DNA of 64,000 bases from CAVQRC01 sp963715045 (GTDB lineage Bacteria; Planctomycetota; Planctomycetia; Pirellulales; Lacipirellulaceae): positions 124,001 through 188,000 of the forward strand of contig CAVQRC010000039.1 of assembly GCA_963715045.1 (NCBI GenBank), written 5' to 3'. A program made the position numbers and the translations under genes. Positions 17,022-24,390 of the stretch are shown here, one piece after another. A model generated the notes under the pieces. That model worked only from the letters and a program-made list of their open reading frames with translations. It did not search any database and was not told where the DNA came from. The number at the start of each line of letters is the position of its first letter. Position 1 is the stretch's first letter.

Positions 17022-18108
17022 TCAGCCCCCACGCAGGCGATCCAGAATGACGGCGTGGACTTTCCGGATCACAGTCTCGTCGGGAGGGCCCGTCACGCTG
17101 CTGTGGGCGAATGGCAGGATCTGCGTGTCGGCGACGCCCGCCAGACGGCCGCGGTCGATGGAGACCACTCCGTCCCCCTTGCCGGCGACGACTTCATGAA
17201 GATCGGCCAGCAATCGGTCGCAACGCTGGCCGCAACGCTCGATCCAGGGAATCCACGACGTCGTCCGCCGTACGGTCTGGCGGGCCGCGTTGAGATCCTG
17301 CTGGGTGACGCAGCCGCGAGATCCGAGCAGCACCGTGTAGTGGACGCGTGGATTCCGGCGGCGGGCGTTGAGTTGCTTCAAGAACGGTGAATTCGGAAGG
17401 ACATCGTCGATGGCCTCGCCGAGTCCGTCCACAATCGAGTCCTTGATCCGCGCTCCACGGCGCGGTCGTTCCCGCGAGAAACGTGTATTCGTAAAGATCG
17501 GTTCCCGTGGCGAAGGAAGCCAGTCGCGTCCCGTGCGTTGGCGGAGCGATCATCACCAGACGCTTGACGTTACCCGGATCGAGGCCGGGATCTTCGACAC
17601 TCGCCCGGGCCACGAGCCCGCCCATCGAGTGGGTCACCAGGGCGACGTCTCGCGAGGGAAAGCAGCGGGCAACGCGTTTGAGCTCGTGACTCAATAAGGC
17701 CGCGGAGCGTTCGATTTTGTCGTCGTTAGGGTAGGCGAACATCGCGGTGGGAAAGCCCGCCTCGCGTACCGGGTTGAGGATCGGCTGGTTGCGGTCGGGG
17801 GTCGAATTGAATCCATGTATGAACACGACCATTGGCAGGTCGGGTGGGGCGGTCGCGAGGTCGCAGTGGATGTACAGACCGTAATGCCGGAGGTCGTCCG
17901 CGGAGACAAGCTGGCTGCGGATCCATTGCCGTGTGCACCGTCGCTGGATGCCGTTCGCCACCCGCTGATAGCGGCGGTTCCAGGCGGACGACCACGATTC
18001 GGCGTCGGCCTGGGACGGGGCGAGGAGCGAAACCAGCAGGACGATGCAACCCGGCCCGAACCAGCCGGCCCGTGGTGGACGCTCAGAGACGCAGCAACGC
18101 ATGCACAC
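17022..18108 (-). CDS. secreted lipase-like alpha/beta hydrolase, frameshifted
   Basis: The N-terminal frame (18108 down to about 17465) encodes a signal peptide (CIVLLVSLLAPSQADA). It then carries an alpha/beta-hydrolase core with the oxyanion-hole region MVVFIHGFNS, the nucleophile elbow VTHSMGGLVAR (Ser in GHSMG-like context) and IAPPTHGTRLASFATGTDLYEYTFLAG. The protein continues in the +1 frame from about 17465 to 17022: IKDSIVDGLGEAIDDVLPNS, VHYTVLLGSRG, and a late IDRGRLAG...FAHSSVTGPPD that could hold the catalytic His. One extra base in the stretch 17448-17466 explains the break. It is either an assembly error or a recent mutation. A lipase or esterase acting outside the cytoplasm is likely. 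Confidence 0.7.
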
Positions 18109-18243
18109 CTCGTCTGCAGGAGGGGAGGAATCGAAACGGAGACGAACCGCGGCGGCCGCCGCTCGCGGTGGGGGGCAATCGCGAAGCGACGGCTCACTAG
18201 ACGGATTCGCCAGACCGTCTCGAATCTTGCCGCTGCGACCCGT

Positions 18244-19878
18244 TCAGAGGACTCGGCCCTCTTCGTCCGCGATCCGTGCTTCCGTGATCTCGATCGCTTT
18301 GAGCAGGCCCCGAGCCTTATTGAGCGTCTCGCGGTATTCATTGACCGGCACGCTGTCGGCAACGATCCCCGCGCCGGCCTGGACATAGGCGATGCCGTCC
18401 TGCACCACGAGTGTCCGCAACGCAATACACGTGTCCATATTACCGCTGAAATCGATGTAGCCCACCGCGCCCGCATACGGCCCGCGGCGGTGCGGCTCCA
18501 GTTCGTCGATGATTTCCATCGCCCTCACCTTCGGGGCGCCCGATACGGTGCCCGCCGGAAGGCAGGCCGCCAATGCGTCGAAAGCGTCCAGCTCATCGCG
18601 CAACCGACCCGTTACGTTCGAAGTGATGTGCATCACGTGGCTGTAACGCTCGATCACCATCACGTCCGAAAGCGTTACCGAACCGTACCTGGCAACGCGC
18701 CCGACGTCGTTGCGACCCAGATCGACCAGCATCACGTGTTCGGCACGCTCCTTCGGATCGTTCAGCAACTCTTCGGCCAGACGGCGATCCTCCTCGTCGG
18801 TGACGCCGCGGGGCCGTGTGCCCGCCAACGGCCGGACCGTCACCTCGCCGTCGACGACACGGACCATGATCTCCGGGGAGCTTCCCACGAGCGTGGCGTC
18901 GGTCGTCCGCAGGTAGAACATGAAAGGGCTCGGATTCACGACCCGCAGCGTGCGATAAATCTCGAACGGATGAGCCCGCACCGGCAACTTCAGCCGCTGG
19001 CTGATGACGACCTGGAAGATGTCGCCGGCCCGGATGTAGTCGACGCACTTCTGCACCGCCTGCTCGAACTCGCCTTGGGAGAAGTTCGATGTGGTTGCGA
19101 GGTGAACCTCGCCCGAGGTGTCGATATCGGCCAGCCGCGTGGGGGCAGCCGGAACGGACATCCGCGCGGTCAGGCGATCGACGCGGCGGCAGGCGTCCTC
19201 ATAGGCATCTTCATACGAGGACTTGTGACCCGCATCGTCACTCACCCTTGCCAGGGCAATCACGGTGACGGTCTTGGTCACGTTGTCGAATACGACCATG
19301 TGATCGTAGAACGCGAACGCGAGATCGGGTAAGTGGCGATCGTCCTCGGGCGGATGAGGTAACCGCTCGACATACCGCACCGCATCGTAGCCGGCGTACC
19401 CGACGGCTCCGCCGACGAAGGGGGGGAATCCCTCGGGGACGGCGATGCGAGTGTCCTGGATGCGACGGCGGAGTTCCTCGAGGGGCTGGCCAGCGTCGTA
19501 AACTTCGACTTCCGGTTCGGGGCGGCGGGCCGATCTGCCTTGAGAGTCCTGATTTCCCTGAGAGCCATCGCCGGACGAGCCATCGCCGGACGTGTCATCG
19601 CCGGTCGGGTAGTGGGTGATGCGAACGCGGGCTCCCCCCTCGGGGTGCGGTCGAGCTTCGAACTCGAGGAACGGTTCGGCAGCGAGAAACGAATAGCGGC
19701 CAACTTTTTCGCCGCCGATCACGCTTTCGAACAAACAGGCGGCCGTCCCTTCATCAATCCGAGCGAACGCGGCGACAGGCGTGAGGGCGTCGCAAATCAG
19801 TCGCCGGGCGACCGGTACGTAATCGACACCGGCAGCGAGTCGGGCGAATTCGGCGGGCGGGGGAAAATAGTTCGGCAT
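18244..19878 (-). CDS. trpE: anthranilate synthase component I
   Basis: TrpE converts chorismate to anthranilate with ammonia supplied by TrpG, the first step of tryptophan synthesis. The 544-residue protein has the N-terminal TrpE domain (LFESVIGGEKVGRYSFLA). The chorismate-binding domain has VVISQRLKLPV, PSPFMFYLRT, VRPLAGTRPRG, DLGRNDVGRVA, SGAPKVRAMEIIDELEP and GAVGYIDFSGNMD. An unusual low-complexity insertion near residues 92-112 (GDDTSGDGSSGDGS) is encoded by 15-bp direct repeats. It is monocistronic here, without trpG or other trp genes nearby. Feedback by tryptophan is expected from the family. Confidence 0.95.
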   Translation of the reverse strand: MPNYFPPPAEFARLAAGVDYVPVARRLICDALTPVAAFARIDEGTAACLFESVIGGEKVGRYSFLAAEPFLEFEARPHPEGGARVRITHYPTGDDTSGDGSSGDGSQGNQDSQGRSARRPEPEVEVYDAGQPLEELRRRIQDTRIAVPEGFPPFVGGAVGYAGYDAVRYVERLPHPPEDDRHLPDLAFAFYDHMVVFDNVTKTVTVIALARVSDDAGHKSSYEDAYEDACRRVDRLTARMSVPAAPTRLADIDTSGEVHLATTSNFSQGEFEQAVQKCVDYIRAGDIFQVVISQRLKLPVRAHPFEIYRTLRVVNPSPFMFYLRTTDATLVGSSPEIMVRVVDGEVTVRPLAGTRPRGVTDEEDRRLAEELLNDPKERAEHVMLVDLGRNDVGRVARYGSVTLSDVMVIERYSHVMHITSNVTGRLRDELDAFDALAACLPAGTVSGAPKVRAMEIIDELEPHRRGPYAGAVGYIDFSGNMDTCIALRTLVVQDGIAYVQAGAGIVADSVPVNEYRETLNKARGLLKAIEITEARIADEEGRVL

Positions 19879-20098
19879 CGAGCAGGCAACGCGGGAAGCG
19901 GTAAGCGACGCGGGTTGGGAGCCAAGCTTAGCAGAGTGCGAACGGGCCTTACAACGGGGCCGCGGGGCGGTTGGGTCGCCGTCCTATCCGCTTGCCGTGC
20001 AAAAAGTTACGCCGGCTCCGTGGCCGTTGCAGGCGGCTTGACACTAACAGGCTGACGAATAGAATCCCACTACCTCAGATCACGCGAGAAGGTCGGCG

Positions 20099-20635
20099 AT
20101 GAAATGCCTCAAGTGCGAGAAAAACGCCACATTCCACATTACCGAGCTTGCCGGAGGCGAACCCCAGGAGGTTCACCTTTGCGAGGAGTGTGCCCGTGAA
20201 TATCTTTCCGCTGGCGAAGAGCCGGCCCAGGATGTCGTGCCCGCTCTCGCCGGGATCCTCGCCGAGCAACTGGCCGTCGGACAGACGGCCGAAGAACTGG
20301 CCCGACTGGATCAGCAGGCATGCCCGATCTGTGGAATCTCGTTTCTCGAATTCCGCAAGCAGGGCCGACTCGGTTGCCCGCATGACTACACTTGCTTCGC
20401 CGCGGAACTTGAACCGCTGCTCACGAACATCCATGGTGAGACCCAACACGTGGGAAAAATCCCTAAACGAAGCCCGGCCGGAGGCCGTCAGCAGACTCGA
20501 CTCATCCGCCTCCGTCGCGAGATGAAAGAAGCCGTGGCCCGGGAAGAATACGAGCAGGCGTCGAAACTTCGCGACGAAATCCGACTCATCGAAGAGAGCC
20601 TTCGTGTTGAGTCGGGTGAGTCGAGCGAGGCCTAG
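20099..20635 (+). CDS. mcsA: McsA-like zinc-finger / UVR-motif activator protein
   Basis: This 178-residue protein has two zinc-knuckle pairs in the N-terminal half (MKCLKCEKNATFHIT with HLCEECARE, then CPICGISFLEFRKQGRLGC) and a C-terminal UVR motif (EMKEAVAREEYEQASKLRDEI). This is the McsA architecture. In Bacillus, McsA activates the protein-arginine kinase McsB. The gene is directly upstream of mcsB (51-base gap) on the same strand, so the pair is almost certainly an operon. The Bacillus partners CtsR and ClpC are not in this window. Confidence 0.88.
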   Translation: MKCLKCEKNATFHITELAGGEPQEVHLCEECAREYLSAGEEPAQDVVPALAGILAEQLAVGQTAEELARLDQQACPICGISFLEFRKQGRLGCPHDYTCFAAELEPLLTNIHGETQHVGKIPKRSPAGGRQQTRLIRLRREMKEAVAREEYEQASKLRDEIRLIEESLRVESGESSEA

Positions 20636-20686
20636 CCGCGTGAACATCTCTCTTCTTCGAACCGCCGCCTACCCTTCAGGACGATC

Positions 20687-21775
20687 GTGACGCTTAACGA
20701 CCTGGCCCAGTCCAGCGGCGAATGGCTCCGCGGTTCCGGACCCGAGTCCGACATCGTCGTAAGCAGTCGCATTCGCCTGGCCCGCAATCTGGCGGAGTTC
20801 CCCTTCATTTCGCGGGCCACCGATACGGATCGGGCCGAGATCGAACGCCGCGTCCGGGAACACATCGATACCCTCTCCAAACAGGATGTCTTCAACCGCG
20901 AGGTAGTCTATATCGATGTCAACGAGCTGGAAGAGCTGGAACGCCAGTTCCTTGTCGAACGCCAGCTCGTGAGCCGTGAACTCGCCGAGGGCGAAGGTGC
21001 CCGCGCCGTGGCGGTCGATTCCAATGAGCAGTTCAGTGTCATGGTCAACGAGGAGGACCATCTCCGCATCCAGGTGATGCACAGTGGGCTCGATCTGCAG
21101 AGCGCCTGGCAGCGAAGTAGCCAACTCGACGATCTGCTCGAAAATCAGCTTACGTTTGCCTTCGACGATCGCCGTGGCTACCTCACCGCGTGCCCGACCA
21201 ATGCCGGAACCGGGCTTCGCGTGAGCGTCATGTTGCATCTGCCGGCGCTGGTAATCACACGGCAAATCGAGAAAGTGTTTCGCAGTCTGCAGAAGATCAG
21301 CCTCGCGGTACGCGGGCTGTACGGTGAAGGTTCGCAGGCGATGGGCGATTTCTATCAGATCAGCAACCAGGTGACGTTGGGTCACAGCGAGGAAGAGCTG
21401 ATCAAGAAGGTCGGCGACGTCGTGCCGGTGCTGATCGACTACGAGCGGCAGGCCCGCGATTTTCTCGTCAAAGACAACTTGAAGACACTTCGCGATCGTG
21501 TCCGCCGCGCGAAAGGCATCTTGTGCAGCGCTGAGATGATTACGTCGGAGGAGACGATGCACCTGCTGAGCAGCGTCCGCCTCGGGGTGAACCTGAATCT
21601 CATTCCTGAAGTCGATCTGCCGACACTCAACAAGCTGTTTCTCCACACTCAGCCGGCCCATCTGCAGAAACTGAGCGGGCTGGAACTCGACAAGACCGAG
21701 CGGGATGTGGAGCGGGCGGCCATGCTCCGCCGTCATCTGAGCCTCGAGCCACCCTCGGGCGCCGAGCAGAACTGA
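20687..21775 (+). CDS. mcsB: protein-arginine kinase McsB
   Basis: McsB phosphorylates arginine side chains, marking proteins for ClpCP in Gram-positive bacteria. The 362-residue protein is full length, starting at GTG 20687. The phosphagen-kinase-like catalytic domain shows IVVSSRIRLARNLAEFPF (ATP and phosphate contacts), NEEDHLRIQ (the catalytic acid region), and CPTNAGTGLRVSVMLHLP (nucleotide loop). The C-terminal region has YGEGSQAMGDFYQISNQVTLG, typical of McsB rather than creatine or arginine kinases. It follows mcsA. The GGREQ-type guanidino loop is absent, as in McsB generally. Confidence 0.93.
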   Translation: MTLNDLAQSSGEWLRGSGPESDIVVSSRIRLARNLAEFPFISRATDTDRAEIERRVREHIDTLSKQDVFNREVVYIDVNELEELERQFLVERQLVSRELAEGEGARAVAVDSNEQFSVMVNEEDHLRIQVMHSGLDLQSAWQRSSQLDDLLENQLTFAFDDRRGYLTACPTNAGTGLRVSVMLHLPALVITRQIEKVFRSLQKISLAVRGLYGEGSQAMGDFYQISNQVTLGHSEEELIKKVGDVVPVLIDYERQARDFLVKDNLKTLRDRVRRAKGILCSAEMITSEETMHLLSSVRLGVNLNLIPEVDLPTLNKLFLHTQPAHLQKLSGLELDKTERDVERAAMLRRHLSLEPPSGAEQN

Positions 21776-21777
21776 CT

Positions 21778-23172
21778 TCAGTCTTCGGCCCGGCTTCCGT
21801 CACCACACATCTTTACGATCTGTGGATCGAAGCGGGCGATTCGCTCGACGAGATCGAGCTGGGCGTTCATCACCTCTTCGATGTTCTTGTAAACGCCCGG
21901 CACTTCATCCGAGCCGGCTGAGAGAACGGTAATTCCGCGATCGGCCAGGGCCTCGCGGACCGCCGTGAAGCGGAATTGCTGTCTGGCTTGCGTGCGTGAC
22001 ATCCGTCGGCCGGCCCCGTGCGAGGCTGAGTCGAGACTCGCGGCGTTTCCCTTTCCGCGAATGACGTATGCCGGGTCCCCCATCGAACCGGGGATCACCC
22101 CCAGGACGCCCTCGCCAGCCGGCGTGGCTCCCTTGCGGTGCACGACCAGTCGCCGCCCCCCATGCTCTTCCAACCAGGCGAAGTTGTGATGGTTCTCGAC
22201 TCCGGCGATCACCGCCCCGCCCAGCCGTCGGGTCACTTCGCGGTGAATCACGTCGTGGTTGGCCGCGGCGTAGGCGCCCATTAACTCCATGGCCGCCCAG
22301 TACTCCTGCCCTGCTTCGCTGTCGAGATCGAGCCATGCCAGACGGCCCAGCTTTTCGAAGCGGCGGTCGAGCTTCGTCCGTGCGATGCCACTGTAGGTAC
22401 TGCACACCGCCGCGCCCGCCCCGCGACTGCCGCTGTGGCTCAACAGGGCCACGTACTTGCCCGCCGCGAGTCCCAGATCGGAAGACGCTTCGCCCACCGT
22501 CAACAGACCGAACTCCACAAAGTGATTGCCAGAGCCTGACGTGCCCAGTTGGCTCCAGGCGGTGTCTTTCTTCTCCCGAGTAATGCGGGTCACGTTCCAG
22601 TCGCGGTCCATCACGTCGTGCGATTTGCGGGGGCGGTAACCACGGCCGACGCCGAAACGCGTACCGCCTTGAAGGGCCTCCTGAAATTGATTCAGACGCG
22701 ACTTCAGCGACTCGACCGGCATGTCGATGACCGACATCTTCATCCGGCAGGCGATATCGACTCCGACCGCGTAAGGGATCACCGCGTTTTCGCAGCCCAG
22801 CACGCCGCCGATCGGCAGGCCATAGCCAACGTGGGCGTCAGGCATCAAAGCGGCCGCGGCGGCTGAGGGGACCCGGCACGCCTGACGCATCTGAGCATGG
22901 GCCTGCGAATCGATATCGTCGCCCCAGGTCCGGTAATGAATCTCGCGAGGCGTCGGGCCGCTGGCTTCGGCGATCAGCGCGTGGGCGAGCGGCCCCCAGA
23001 TCGGGTGTTCGACAAAGCGATCCGGGGCCTCGACGACGGCGGTCACGGACTGTCTCGCCCGCTTGCCTTTGAGGCCCATCGGCTCGGCGACCGCAGCCTG
23101 GCCCAGCGCGGCCATCGCGATGCGCGCGCAGTTCGGGGGAATTCCCAGTTTTTGAAGTTGCCGGCGGTTCAT
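21778..23172 (-). CDS. rtcB: RNA-splicing ligase RtcB family protein
   Basis: RtcB joins RNA 2',3'-cyclic-phosphate ends to 5'-OH ends using GTP and Mn2+. The 464-residue protein has MPDAHVGYGLPIGGVLG, the Cys metal ligand in AVGVDIACRM, GTSGSGNHFVEFG, the HSGSRG loop, ENHHNFAWLEEH followed by HRKGATPAGEG, IPGSMG, and the guanylylated-histidine block DSASHGAGRRMSR. The C-terminus (PQIVKMCGDG) differs from the canonical VxVxKG end, so it may belong to a divergent RtcB subgroup. It is convergent with mcsB (2-base gap). No archease or cyclase partner lies nearby. Its ATG is preceded by CCCCTGA-type repeats rather than a ribosome-binding site. Confidence 0.9.
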   Translation of the reverse strand: MNRRQLQKLGIPPNCARIAMAALGQAAVAEPMGLKGKRARQSVTAVVEAPDRFVEHPIWGPLAHALIAEASGPTPREIHYRTWGDDIDSQAHAQMRQACRVPSAAAAALMPDAHVGYGLPIGGVLGCENAVIPYAVGVDIACRMKMSVIDMPVESLKSRLNQFQEALQGGTRFGVGRGYRPRKSHDVMDRDWNVTRITREKKDTAWSQLGTSGSGNHFVEFGLLTVGEASSDLGLAAGKYVALLSHSGSRGAGAAVCSTYSGIARTKLDRRFEKLGRLAWLDLDSEAGQEYWAAMELMGAYAAANHDVIHREVTRRLGGAVIAGVENHHNFAWLEEHGGRRLVVHRKGATPAGEGVLGVIPGSMGDPAYVIRGKGNAASLDSASHGAGRRMSRTQARQQFRFTAVREALADRGITVLSAGSDEVPGVYKNIEEVMNAQLDLVERIARFDPQIVKMCGDGSRAED

Positions 23173-23345
23173 CTGGTAGGGGTCAGGGCTCAGGGGTCAG
23201 GGGGTCAGTAAGGATGCGGGAGTGAGGGGCCAGGTTCACGCAACGTGATGACGATTTCAGGGCGACTGATACGGGAACCGCGTGACCCCGAGATTCTAAT
23301 CCCTGACCCCCGACCCCCGACCCCTCCTGATCCCTCATCCCTGAT
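23173..23345 (-). repeat. CCCCTGA-type heptamer runs upstream of rtcB
   Basis: Read on the minus strand, the 40 bases before the rtcB ATG (23173-23213) consist of imperfect CCCCTGA heptamers. A second set lies at 23290-23345 on the plus strand (CCCTGACCCCCGACC and relatives). No purine-rich ribosome-binding site separates the array from the rtcB start codon. Confidence 0.6.
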
Positions 23346-23365
23346 CTCTGCTCCCTGGTTCCCGC

Positions 23366-23396
23366 TTGACTTTCCGCGTCGCGGCAGGCCTATAAT
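23366..23396 (+). promoter_or_regulatory. sigma-70-type promoter
   Basis: TTGACT (23366-23371) and a perfect TATAAT (23391-23396) are separated by 19 bases. This is the best-matching housekeeping promoter seen in the window. It points at the short transcription unit that follows. Confidence 0.55.
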
Positions 23397-23402
23397 GCTC
23401 CG

Positions 23403-23692
23403 AATGGGACGCGTGCTACGCAACGCGTCGGGCAAGTGGGTCCCCCGGTTGTGGTTTGGTGACGCAACCTGGCGGCCGAAATCCGTTGCCGAAAGGAGGT
23501 GATCAATTGACTGAATATAGCCATTGCACACGAGGTGGTACGTCGTAGGACAGCCGGCGGGTTGTCCACTGACAGCCACCGACGCCATTGAGTTGCTGCC
23601 CTTTGAGGTTCGCGGTTTGCGGCCCCAGGGGCTGGTTCTCAATCGCAACCACCGCAGAGCCCAGTCCTCTCTCGAGGGTCTGGGCTCTGCTC
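23403..23692 (+). ncRNA. putative short structured transcript with a 13-codon ORF
   Basis: Between the promoter at 23366-23396 and the hairpin at 23654-23690 lies a compact unit. It begins with the stem GACGCGT...ACGCGTC (23408-23429). It then has a Shine-Dalgarno sequence complementary to the 16S tail over 14 bases (GAAAGGAGGTGATC, 23491-23504), and seven bases after AGGAGG a TTG codon opens a 13-residue ORF (LTEYSHCTRGGTS, 23507-23548, TAG stop). The remaining 100 bases are GC-rich and foldable (GGACAGCC...GGTTGTCC at about 23550). It could be a structured RNA, a leader peptide unit or a micropeptide gene. An overlapping 84-codon frame from TTG 23524 exists but runs into the repeats. No known RNA family was recognised. 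Confidence 0.4.
23654..23690 (+). terminator. hairpin terminator of the short transcript
   Basis: GCAGAGCCCAG (23654-23664) pairs perfectly with CTGGGCTCTGC (23680-23690), and the inner CCTC/GAGG extends the stem. TCATTT follows. Stem strength and position at the end of the unit support transcription termination. Confidence 0.55.
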
Positions 23693-23698
23693 ATTTAC

Positions 23699-23852
23699 AG
23701 CCGCTCCCAAAGCTGGCCTCAGCGATCGAATTCCCCGGCCGTGGGATACGTTGTCTGAGAGTCTGGGATAAGTCCTAAGAACCGATCCCAAAGTTGGCCT
23801 CAGCGATCGATATTCCCCACGGTGGGCTACGATCACCGAGATCCCGGACACG
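23699..23852 (+). repeat. dispersed palindromic repeat, family B, two tandem copies
   Basis: Two diverged copies lie head to tail (23699-23777 and 23778-23852). Each has the GATCCCAAAG-type left arm (first copy GCTCCCAAAG), GGCCTCAGCGATCGA, and the ATTCCCC...GGTGGG core. The first also has a GTCTGGGATAAGT right arm. They fill the space between the short transcript and the 23887 gene. Confidence 0.6.
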
Positions 23853-23886
23853 TATTCAGGTTTTCTTCATCGTCGACGGGCCTCCC

Positions 23887-24297
23887 ATGAGTCGCGAATC
23901 TTCCGCTGCCGACGAGCAGGCTGCGATCCAACAAGCTCTCCTGGTCGACTGTCTGCCCCTGGTCTCGGAGACCTATGCGACCGCATTGCGCGAGCGAGTC
24001 GCTGTCCCGGTCGTGTTTCTGCTCGATTGTGAAGATGAGATCGGCGGTGAAATCGCGCGGGCGTGGCGGGGGGACGACGCTGTCGACAACGCACTGGCGA
24101 CCGAGACCGACGACGACGATCAGCAGGCAACAACCGTGCTCGCGGTCGCTCACCCCTTTCTTCAATGTGCGGCGGAAGTTCCGGGCGTTTTTCCCTATCT
24201 GGCGGCAAGCTTTAAGGACCCGCCGCCGGAGGGGCTGTTCTTGGCGATTGTCGTCGCCGCCGGTGGAGCGGCGTCGTACACGGTCGAGACAGGCTGA
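23887..24297 (+). CDS. hypothetical protein upstream of the secretin-like gene
   Basis: This 136-residue acidic protein starts at ATG 23887 (MSRESSAADEQ). It has hydrophobic strands VPVVFLLDC and LFLAIVVAAGGAASYTVE and an acidic loop ATETDDDDQQ. There is no signal peptide. Its stop codon lies 93 bases before the TTG start of the large secretin-N-domain protein on the same strand. No domain was recognised. Confidence 0.55.
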   Translation: MSRESSAADEQAAIQQALLVDCLPLVSETYATALRERVAVPVVFLLDCEDEIGGEIARAWRGDDAVDNALATETDDDDQQATTVLAVAHPFLQCAAEVPGVFPYLAASFKDPPPEGLFLAIVVAAGGAASYTVETG

Positions 24298-24390
24298 ATG
24301 GCGGAGCGAAAGTGGTATAATCAGCGGCCACGCAAATCTGTATCTGTTTCCGCTTTCGAACCGCCGTCGCACGAACCCAGGAGCGGACAA

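Noticed and set aside
17815..19332. 505-codon plus-strand frame
   Set aside because: Antisense to trpE. The protein is full of Arg, His and Asp with no domain; long antisense frames are expected in this GC-rich DNA.
23524..23778. 84-codon frame overlapping the short transcript
   Set aside because: It lacks its own ribosome-binding site and reads through the terminator stem and repeat family B. Kept only as a remark in the transcript entry.
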